From Maea johnstoni (lineage: Eukaryota > Annelida > Polychaeta > Spionida > Magelonidae), in assembly GCA_963942565.1 (NCBI GenBank), contig OZ012693.1, positions 8,014,780-8,078,779 of the forward strand: a stretch of 64,000 bases of DNA. The letters are read 5' to 3'. The notes under the pieces were generated by a model that was not told where the DNA came from, did not search any database, and saw only the letters and a list, made by a program, of their open reading frames with translations. Both the position numbers and the translations under genes were made by a program. Shown here one piece after another: positions 27,868 through 64,000 of the stretch (position 1 is its first letter; each line of letters starts with the position of its first letter).

Positions 27868-27931
27868 TACTTAAGTATAGCATGCAGAAAATTAGCTATA
27901 ATACACATACACATATACTATGATATATACT

Positions 27932-27933
27932 AG

Positions 27934-27966
<33 letters not shown>

Positions 27967-27968
27967 AA

Positions 27969-28018
<50 letters not shown>
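27932..28018. repeat. (TA)n microsatellite
   Basis: TA tract with a GTGTAAA interruption. Copy 1 has only a few TA units at the same place (4206-4213). Confidence 0.9.
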
Positions 28019-28020
<2 letters not shown>

Positions 28021-28246
28021 TAGTATGTTTGCATGTGCATGAGTTTTTAAAAGTATATGAGACAAATTAAGGATTGATTTGCATTTGTAATTTTTGAATA
28101 GATAATTATATTACTTACTTCCAATTTTATTCATATTTTACAAATATTAGATATACTAAGATGAGTAAATCTGCATTGAATAAAAATTGGTTTGAAATTC
28201 AATGTCATCATCTGTGTCCACCAATGTTTACCTCTCTTCTAAACTA

Positions 28247-28349
<103 letters not shown>

Positions 28350-28649
28350 TACTCATTAATATTACTTTTTTTTATTTTCTTTGATGCAACATTTACAAAT
28401 AGCTTTACAAACTGTCAAAATTCACAAATCCAAAGAAGTACCACCTGCACCATCAAGGGCCCTTTAGGTTGACCTCTTTGCACCTCTTTTGCCAGAATTT
28501 AATTAAATCCTTAGTAGGAAAACAGAGAAAATGAAACAAAGAAACAAAAATAAATGTATCATATTGTTTAACCAATCACAAGAAAATGTTAAACTTTTCG
28601 TATAGTTTATTATGGGCGAGTCAACATGTATAAGATATGCAGGGTCCAC

Positions 28650-28820
28650 CCCATAGCCTAGTGGTCTAACATACCGCAATCTGACATCCCACTATATCTC
28701 GTCATCGCCAATGAATATGGGGGTCGAACCCCACTTGAGGTATGTAAGAAAGTTGTCAGTGACTTGGGATAAGGCAATAGGTTACCACATGCACTCTCGT
28801 TTCCTCCACCATAAATTAAT
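28650..28820 (+). repeat. tRNA-derived SINE, family 2, uninterrupted (empty site)
   Basis: Carries CATAGCCTAGTGGTCTAAC and GGGTCGAACCCC and then reads straight through AAGGCAATAGGTTACCAC at 28771-28788. This is the empty target site of the 5.86-kb insertion in copy 1. Confidence 0.75.
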
Positions 28821-30117
28821 GGTTAGTTATAAACTAGCTCATACAACAGAAAACGTCACCATACAAAAATCCAGATACATGCAAATATTCTCTTAAGATT
28901 TTAGCCATTTTGGATATTCTAGATTTGCTCTCAAAAGCATAAATGAATGCTATCACAGTCCATCGAAGAACAGGGAAAAGCACTGATCATATGAATATAA
29001 AGACCATCTGATCCAGGGACTAGAAGCCATGTTATATAAGTACCATTTCAGTTTTCAAAGAAATTATGACGAAATAATAGTATGAGCTAAAATGATGATT
29101 AATGTTGTTTAATTCATACTAAAACTTATTCATTCCAAAAGCAGAAAAAATACAAAAATACAGCTGTTTTGGCATTATTTCCTACTAAAAGCATACTTTA
29201 TGAAGTATTTGATGAAGAAAAGATGTACACCACAACCAAGAAATCTTCTTCTAACCATTCTCTAGGGCATTTTTAATTAGCAAGTTATAATTGGCAGCTA
29301 TACTCTGGGCACATATTGGTTAATCATGACTGACCGGTGGTCACTGAAATACTGAAAGGTACAATATGAAGCATGAGGTACTGCTTTTAAATATCTACGT
29401 CCGCATAGGTGTTTACATGCATTCTCTCTAAAATAGACAGATGTGGTGATAGATTCTATATTTCATTTAAGGGTCAAAAAGCTAAATTTGGGAAACAAAC
29501 AAATTATAATGATATTGACACTCAAAAATTGCCACCACTTTTGTTATACCAACAACCCTTTCTTAATCCTTGTACACACTATACAATTGAGAAATATGTT
29601 CATCCTACTTGTTAAACAGGATCCAGTTAAGGCTGATGGAATGTATGAATGAAAGGCAAGAAGTGATTTTTTAAAAATCAATTTCATTTTTGCAACTTGG
29701 TTTTGTTTAATTATTCCAAAATCTGAACAAATGAATTAAGACATAATACTACAACAAAAATACCAAATACTTACTAACAACACATATTATGCACGGTAAA
29801 TGTGAAAAATGTTAATCTTGGATAGGACTCAAGTGTAAGTTCTTTTATCCAATATCCTTTGAAAATACAGATTTGTTATTACTCAAAAACAGATTGTGAT
29901 TAACAGTGTGGTCTCAAGACTGTTCCTAAGATAATGACCATGGGAAAATGGAGAGCACAATCTCTTATACAGTGTAAGACACTACAAAATGGTCAACGGT
30001 ACAACTGCACTAAGTACTGTCTTTGTTTTTGATGGATACCCCAAAAGATCACGTAATCAATGACTTGTTACAGGATTGCAGTTACCTTATGACCTTTTAA
30101 AATAGTCATTTATCACC

Positions 30118-31463
30118 TTTTGAAGAGTATCAACTTGAAATAACATCCAAGTTGAAGTATAGAGTTATTAGTTTTAGATGTTATTAGTTTTAGATGTTCT
30201 CAATTTGTTATTTCTATGCAATCAACAATTATTCAATATTTAAACTTTATAGTAGGTATGATTGCCTTTAAGCATGAAATAGCCGTGATATTAGTGCTCT
30301 GCATTCTGCATACAATGAAACTAACAAAATGTTCACTTTGAAGTAAGGTTGTATGTAGAAAGGTAGTCTCTCATGCTATGAAAGACCAAGTATTGACTCA
30401 AAAGTGGCCCCCATAAAGGCCTTTTACTAACCCTTCTAATGCTGGGACTACTTTCGTCCTAAGCGTAAGGACGCACAGATTTTTGTAAACCATTCAAACC
30501 CTGTAATGTTGGTATCCATTTCAAAGCTCTCGCTGAGTTCTTTCAGATGAGTACCCATTTATCAGTGTTTCAGACATTTTTTCAGGTATTTTGCATCATT
30601 TTGTATTGGCCCAAGTAGCCACCAGCAGCATCAGGGTTGACAGTTTGATTAAACGAATTTAAGGCACAGTACAGACAACAATGATTTTATCAGTCAACAG
30701 GAGATTTGATCACTGAAACTTAAAGCAAGTTCTGATGGAGAATAGTGACAATCTTCAAACATTTTTAGAGATAAATCAACCAAACAAGTTTTTCCCATGG
30801 CAGTAGCCTAGGATAGACTGCATTTTGTATCAACCATCTACTGAAAGCATCTCTTAGGAAGTGTCTGAAGAGTGGGATTATTGAGAATCTAACCAATAAT
30901 TCTCCTTCAAATATATCAAGAGTTTATGCATTATTACCAAGATATTATGTTAATCTCAGAGCATTCAGGGGAATTTTTCACGAGAAACTCCAATCATGAA
31001 TGAATTGATGTTTTCCATTTCATTTCCTGTGATGGAATAATACTACAGAACCAGTTTTAAAAATAAATATTCAAAATATATTCTAACTCAATACGTAGAA
31101 CATATAGGACCTTTGCCATATTCCTATAATTTAAATAAAAGACCAAATCTTGGTAACCTATAAATTGAAAAGGACCTATAACCAATTATAAATCTGCTGA
31201 TTGTCCCTATAGCTAATTCTTTTGAAATCATTTTATAAAGTTATAGTTCATTCAGCATTTTGATTTATGAAATATTTATTTAACAACTGCCATTGGATGT
31301 ATCTCTTATCTATTAATTATGAACAAAAATAAATTCTGACAGCCTAATCTTTTATGGGTATTTTCTATCATAATGCTGAGATTCAAAAATACCTTTCACC
31401 CTGAAGAAGTTTTTTTATTATATTTTTATGAAATTCCCTATATCGCCGCCATAGAGGAGCCGC
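30118..31463 (-). other. Region downstream of nucleobindin, including its 3' UTR
   Basis: On the minus strand, AATAAA signals occur at 31414-31419 (about 45 nt after the stop) and at 31275-31280 (about 184 nt after it). A piggyBac-like MITE lies at 30431-30636. Otherwise AT-rich with no coding signal. Confidence 0.45.
30431..30636 (-). mobile_element. piggyBac-like MITE, family P1
   Basis: Reverse-orientation copy of the roughly 205-bp family with TTAA-CCCTT ends. Starts CTAACCCTTCTAATGCT and ends GCTGGTGGC-type sequence in complement, with degenerate TTAA at both sides. Confidence 0.65.
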
Positions 31464-59004
<27,541 letters not shown>

Positions 59005-59750
59005 TCTCAATGTGAATACCTGGAAAATTAACATATATGCATTGTTATTTTACCTATACAGGGGCACAGATGATGCCTGGTAGAAACACTACCAGCACCA
59101 AGGCTAGTAATAACGGCTTCATTCTCAATGTAAATACCTGGAATATTAACATATATGCATTGTTATTTTACCTATACAGGGGCACAGATGATGCCTGGTA
59201 GGAACACTACCAGCACCAAGGCTAGTAATAACGGCTTCATTCTCAATGTGAATACCTGGAAAATTAACATATATGTATTGTTATTTTACCTATACAGGTG
59301 GACAGATGATGCCTGGTAGGAACACTACCAGCACCAAGGCTAGTAATAATGGCTTCATTCTCAATGGGAATATATGGAAAATTAACATATATGTATTGTT
59401 ATTTTACCTATACAGGTGGACAGATGATGCCTGGTAGGAACACTACCAGCACCAAGGCTAGTAATAATGGCTTCATTCTCAATGTGACTACCTGGAAAAT
59501 TAACATATATGTATTGTTATTTTACCTATACAGGTGGGCAGATGATGCCTGGTAGGAACACTACCAGCACCAAGGCTAGTAATAATGGCTTCATTCTCAA
59601 TTTGTGAATACTTGGAAAATTAACATATATGTACTCATTGTTATTTTACCAGTACAGGTGGGCATTCTCAATGTGACTATCTGGAAAATTAGCATATATC
59701 CATTGTTATTTTACCTACAGGTACAGGTGGGCAGATGATATAAATGCAGG
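59005..59750 (-). repeat. 118-bp tandem array of leader plus signal-peptide segment
   Basis: ATGAAGCC recurs at intervals of exactly 118 bp, at 59002, 59120, 59238, 59356, 59474 and 59592 (low coordinate of each complementary CAT). The first is the real start; the other five each encode MKPLLLALVLVVFLPGIIC plus three residues and then TAG. Each unit also has TTTTCCAG|GTA just upstream of its ATG (acceptor-like) and TATAG|GTAAAA at the stop (donor-like). Two decayed, internally deleted units follow to about 59740. Frames on the plus strand here are shadows. Confidence 0.93.
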
Positions 59751-61390
59751 AGGTTGGGTTCAGTCTGATCAATATCAATATCCTATAGTTTTGAAGGATT
59801 ATAAGGGTCACAAAGATATCAATATAAAATTCAGGATACTTCTGGACACCCTAGACCTGAATGGGTTGAAAAGGTGGGTTCCCCTCAACGTTAAGACTGA
59901 CTGTATACCATGTTGATTTTGCACATATGAAATAATACAGCTGCATTTGATGCGCAGTATTGCATACTGGTATTGAATGTCAAGCTATCATGTCAGCATT
60001 ATGTAAGATACTGGCATAGGGATCGGATGTCCAAATAACGGTGCACAGTTTAATAAATGCAGACTTCAAGGGTGTACAAAATAGGCATTAATTAAACTGA
60101 CACAATATCAACACGGTATCCAGTGCTCAGTTATTTTTGACTGAATATTCCCATGCGTCCCCCCAAAAGGTTCATAAGTCCCATTTGATATCCTGAATGA
60201 CCTCATGATGAAACTGAAAACAAATACATGTAGAGAAATCAACCACTTTTGTGATGACTGATGATATATGATTATTCTTCCATAATTATGTAATGGCTTA
60301 ACTAGGGTCACTGTCTCCATAGCAACGGGCATTTATGCTATATTGAAACAGTAGTATGTACAGGATAATTACTGGGGTACACAGAAATTCACCCCACTGA
60401 ACTGATTGTTTGGTAGTTCAGCTTAGGTCTGAATTCAACATGGCTGAACCAAGTATAAAAGCTACAGAGTAAAGAAGCATAGAGTGCAACTTATTTGGCT
60501 TTATGCTATCCTTTCATCCAAAACAACCTGTCTATTCTGTTAATAACCTTTTCATATAATTTTATACTTTTTAGAAAGTATGTCAATCCAAAATAAACCT
60601 ACAACTCTCCTTCAAATATGTTGCAAATTAAAGCTTTATTCATTTAGAAGTTATCTTCAAAAATATCAGATATTCAGAGATGACAGGCCAGGGATGGTAA
60701 GAATGAATGATTTAGTCTGGCCATTAAGCATCTGGACAATAAATTAGAGTAACGTGAATGCGGCATGCCTACAGGTACATATTGGAAAATATATTTTTCC
60801 ACACTCTTTCTCTAAAACCGCTCAAGAAGCAAATGAATGTCTACAGGTACATTGTGTAATATAGATTTTTCCACACACCTTCTCTTCAGCCGCTCAAGAC
60901 TTAACCTGAAGAAGATATTGTTTGGATATAATTGAATGACCTAGAATGTTGTGCATTGGGTCAATACTTGATGCGAAACAGTCTGTAACTGCATGTTTAA
61001 TTCATATGTTAGAAAACACACTTCAAAATTTCGGATCGATACAACTCGGCCTTCTATCAAGTATATGCTGCCATCTCTCGAATACACAAATACAATAATT
61101 ACTGTTTGCTCATGAAATACAGTGGAGAAAATGAAATGCAATACACAAATAGATGTGTTCCAATGAACAGCATCTGAGTACATAAAGCCAGAGGGTCCTT
61201 ACACCACTATGTAAACACACTGCCACAGCATGGAAGACCGATGCTTGCTACAGAATCAGAATCCTAACTTTAGAAGGCATGCTGCCTACTCCCTCTGGCT
61301 AAAGATTCCCACTGAGGCACTGACAAACAAATGGTTAGCCTTTACATTTCCTTGGTTTCTAGTTGGTTATCAATGCTGAATAGCCATGGA
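59751..61390. other. Upstream flank of nucleobindin
   Basis: Would hold the promoter and any non-coding first exon, but I see no clear TATA/initiator or CpG-rich core. A direct repeat built on CTACAGGTACAT and TTTTTCCACAC occurs at 60770-60890. Confidence 0.35.
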
Positions 61391-61663
61391 ATAGTCTTTT
61401 GGACAGGCAGTTTCCAGAAAATCTTCTTTTTTGGACAGGCAAAAAATTATATGAGGAATTTTGACTTATCGTGGGTAATAACTAATAATCAAATCTTTTC
61501 CTAACAAACAATCTTCTATGACAAGACTGAAGTGCAAATTGACCTTTTTAAACAATGGGCTATTAAATGTAGTTGGTGTAAGGATTTGGAGATGATTAGT
61601 AGCTAAATCTGGAATTTGAAATTGCTGTTTTGGACAGGCATTTAAACAATCCTGGCTAAGACC
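61391..61663. mobile_element. hAT-like MITE, family H1, left end damaged
   Basis: Contains CTTTTGGACAGGCAGTTTCC and ends ATCCTGGCTAAGACCCTG. The left CAGGGTCTTAGCC end is missing, so no target duplication can be assigned. Confidence 0.65.
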
Positions 61664-61852
61664 CTGAGTTGATTTCAGTCCAGGTTTAATTATGTATTAA
61701 TCCTTAAGCGGGGACCTACTAGAGTTGAGTTTGATGATACAGATTCAAACCACAACCCCTGAAAACTCTGCGGCCATCCATTGTTTGATAGAGAAATCAA
61801 ACCTACTTACCACCCAATATATGTATAGTGGTGGAGGCATTATACCTAATTC

Positions 61853-62295
61853 AGGCCTAGAAAAAGAAAAGTTTGTTTCCTGTAACAGTCCGAAAAAAAT
61901 AGCATAGGTAGGTCGGTAAAACACATTTCTTTGGATTACTTTTTTGTTTAAAAATGTGTTTTATGCATGTTTTACGTTGATTGGGAGTTGGGAGGGCAGG
62001 AAAAAAACTTAAGGGTAGGGTTACATGTAGCCTAGCATACTAGAGCTGGCTTATTCTTCATCAACTAGTCAAGTCATTATATAGTACATTTCAGATTTGC
62101 CAGATGGCAGCACTGCTGAATTCTCTTGTGGCTGTTTAGCCAATAACAGACATCTGGTGTGGAAATTAAGAACTAAACTGGACTCAGCAAGCACAGTGAA
62201 GTTAAGGAGACAGCTCAAGCAATATACAGAAATACAAATGTATTCAGCCTGGTACCGAGGCTAGGTTACATGAAACAAACAACTTTTTTAGGCCT
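61853..62295. mobile_element. MITE, family G1, interrupted by another MITE
   Basis: AGGCCTAGAAAAAG... at the left and ACTTTTTTAGGCCT at the right, flanked by TCA (before GGCCT and after AGGCC). Its GGTTACATG is duplicated around the insert at 62028-62263. Confidence 0.75.
62028..62263. mobile_element. 236-bp MITE with exact 9-bp target duplication
   Basis: Flanked by GGTTACATG on both sides (62019-62027, 62264-62272). The ends TAGCCTAGCATACTAG and, inverted, TAGCCTCGGTACCAGG are partly mirrored. A 9-bp duplication suggests a Mutator-like element. Confidence 0.75.
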
Positions 62296-62322
62296 CAGCA
62301 TGAAAACCAGGCTACGGTGATG

Positions 62323-62375
62323 CATGCTGTTTTACCTGGTCCATTGACCGTCAATGGACCAGGTAAAACAGCATG
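62323..62375. repeat. Perfect 26-bp inverted repeat with one-base centre
   Basis: CATGCTGTTTTACCTGGTCC plus ATTGAC, a single C, then the exact reverse complement. No mismatch in 26 pairs. Confidence 0.95.
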
Positions 62376-62814
62376 TGATTGACCTTTATGTTGCTCAACC
62401 CACCAGCCCACTTTAAAAAAAAACTTCCTCTAACAATGTACCCTATTATATACCACTATCACTTGATTTCTGTCTGACCCTCAATCGCATGCAGGTCTGA
62501 CCTTCCTTCATGAATATACAAGGTGCAAACCATAGACAAAACAAAATGGGATGTCAAAATGTTTTTGTTTTTTTATAAAAACAATTAACCAATTGCTAAA
62601 ATTACTAGAAGTAAATAGAGTCGACTGAATCAATACTTCAAAAGTTTTTTAATTAACTTTACTGTCCTCTACCATCACTCAAACAGTCATGCATTACATT
62701 AAACCTGACCTGTCTCTCAATGTTTGCAAAGATCAAAGGATTTTGAGTATCAATATCACTTTCCACAAACTTAGGTATGTACATCTATTTTACCTAGTCA
62801 CCTAGACAACTGGG

Positions 62815-63010
62815 CCGGCCTTGATAGTCGAGTGGTCAGATGCACCTGACTGCTAGATATCTCCCACCATTGCCTGGATTCAAATCCTTCTCTGGCCATG
62901 TGAGAAAGTTGCCAGTGACTTGAAGTTAGGTGGTGAGTTTTCCCAGGTTCTCCCATCTCGAGCACTTATGGCTAATTAGTCAAAATTAAGCCTAAATAAG
63001 GACAAAGTGA
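62815..63010 (+). repeat. tRNA-derived SINE, related to family 2
   Basis: TTGATAGTCGAGTGGTCAGA resembles an A box of a class II tRNA and GGATTCAAATCC a B box; then GTGAGAAAGTTGCCAGTGAC and GGTTCTCCCATCTCGAGCAC. The GAAAGTTG(C/T)CAGTGACTTG block is shared with the SINE at 4975. Confidence 0.7.
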
Positions 63011-64000
63011 CAATTATCGTAATTCCAATTAGCCTTGACAGCTTAGGTGAAATAAAAACTTCCTGCCAAGTTGTCAGTGGGCAGGTAGCCCAAATTCTCA
63101 CCTGATTGAAACTGTCCCTAATAAAAATTACTGTATTTTGAATAGAAATGGCTGCACATGAAGGATTCAATTTTTATTAAAGGATTCACTGCAACCATTA
63201 CTTAAACAAACATTGAAGACCCAATGATGCATCTTACTAAGGAGTAAAGATTTGTAGGCTTCTCACAAACAACTTTTTTTGCCTTGAACGATTTGCATAT
63301 ACATGGTAACCGATGTTTTACAAAATAAGTGGTTTAGTAGTGGTGGGAGTCAGTTGAATTTTCCCAACCGATCATCAGTCAGCTAGGCCAACCGACTATC
63401 ACCGATTAATCGGTTCATCGCACTTTCATGAGAATGTTTGCTTGTCAAAGCTTAAGTTTAGCATGTTAACACTTATTATAATATTGTACTATTTCAAATT
63501 ATCTATTCTATCTTGGCATCAAACTTTCTCAAGTGTTTTTGATTTATGCTATGAAGGATTATACATGTAAACAGTGCAGGTTAGATAAACTTGCATGTTT
63601 TCTTTCTTATTTTTATTCAGTAACTTAGAGACAAATTACCAGTATTTTAATAAATCAAAATACTTTTTACAATATGTATGAAGGCATTAAAAGATGTCTT
63701 TAGAAAAATAATGAAAGACACATCATAAAACACATTTCATCAAACTCATATTGCTACATTTAGAAGGAATCTGAAATATCTAGTTTGCTCAGTACCCCAG
63801 TTTTTATCAGAGTCAGTAGGTATACTTCTTGGTATGCTATTACTTACTACTTGCATGACCCATACTAGACCTATAATACAGTGCTGGCTCTTAGAAGGTA
63901 TAAACAGGCCAGTAGGTCAGTACGTGAGACAAGCAACTTTCTCTGTGGGATATCTGGCAAGGAACCCTTTGACCTTAGAGGATGTGGGCTGGCTTAATGG
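63011..64000. other. Right-edge sequence, unrecognised
   Basis: AT-rich; an AACCGAT/ATCGGTT-type inverted pair lies at 63365-63412 (AACCGATCATCAGTCAG, CACCGATTAATCGGTT). No gene seen. Confidence 0.35.

Noticed and set aside
59005-59750. 118-bp direct repeats as a possible CRISPR-like array
   Set aside because: Animal DNA. Units are contiguous and contain the signal-peptide code of the adjoining exon; there are no unique spacers.
62323-62375. microRNA hairpin
   Set aside because: Arms pair perfectly with a one-base loop, unlike microRNA precursors, and no mature-like asymmetry is visible.

Overview
The window is AT-rich, intron-rich animal DNA. It carries spliced genes with GT-AG introns, tRNA-derived SINEs, LINE remnants, many MITE-like DNA transposons and at least twelve long (TA)n tracts. 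The genes (a DEG/ENaC channel and an invertebrate-style nucleobindin) and the apparent high heterozygosity suggest a marine invertebrate. I cannot name the species from sequence alone.

Layout. (1) 1-1899, plus strand: the last three coding exons of a DEG/ENaC (ASIC-like) cation channel, ending in the TM2 GAS filter. (2) 1900-22631: intergenic and transposon-rich DNA with a tRNA-derived SINE, a 62-bp minisatellite, a 5.86-kb TIR element, a 2.0-kb TIR element and a 4.1-kb foldback element. (3) 22632-22831: a 200-N scaffold gap. (4) 22832-30117: a second copy of about 1427-12298, including the last channel exon with an identical protein. It differs from the first copy by clean transposon insertions and microsatellite changes. 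It looks like the other haplotype placed in tandem across the gap, or else a very young segmental duplication. (5) 31464-59004, minus strand: a complete nucleobindin gene (NUCB1/NUCB2, CALNUC/nesfatin precursor family) with thirteen core coding exons plus four optional or duplicated ones. (6) 59000-64000: upstream flank with more MITEs.

The nucleobindin gene is the biological highlight. Exon joins in my reading preserve frame from the signal peptide to the stop, giving a 534-residue core isoform. Four sources of variation are visible: two adjacent exons that both encode the nesfatin-core helix, two equal-length adjacent exons that both encode EF-hand 2, a 33-bp in-phase microexon, and an alternative terminal exon with about 25 SSQNH-type pentapeptides that replaces the Q/P-rich C-terminus. 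Upstream of the start codon, the leader together with the signal-peptide coding segment is repeated in a 118-bp tandem array. Each extra copy encodes a 22-residue secretory leader followed at once by a stop.

The introns are filled with recurrent MITE families. One has TTAA/CCCTT ends (piggyBac-like) and occurs eight times in 25 kb; one copy sits a few bases from a splice donor. Another has CAGGGTCTTAGCCAGG ends and 8-bp target duplications (hAT-like).
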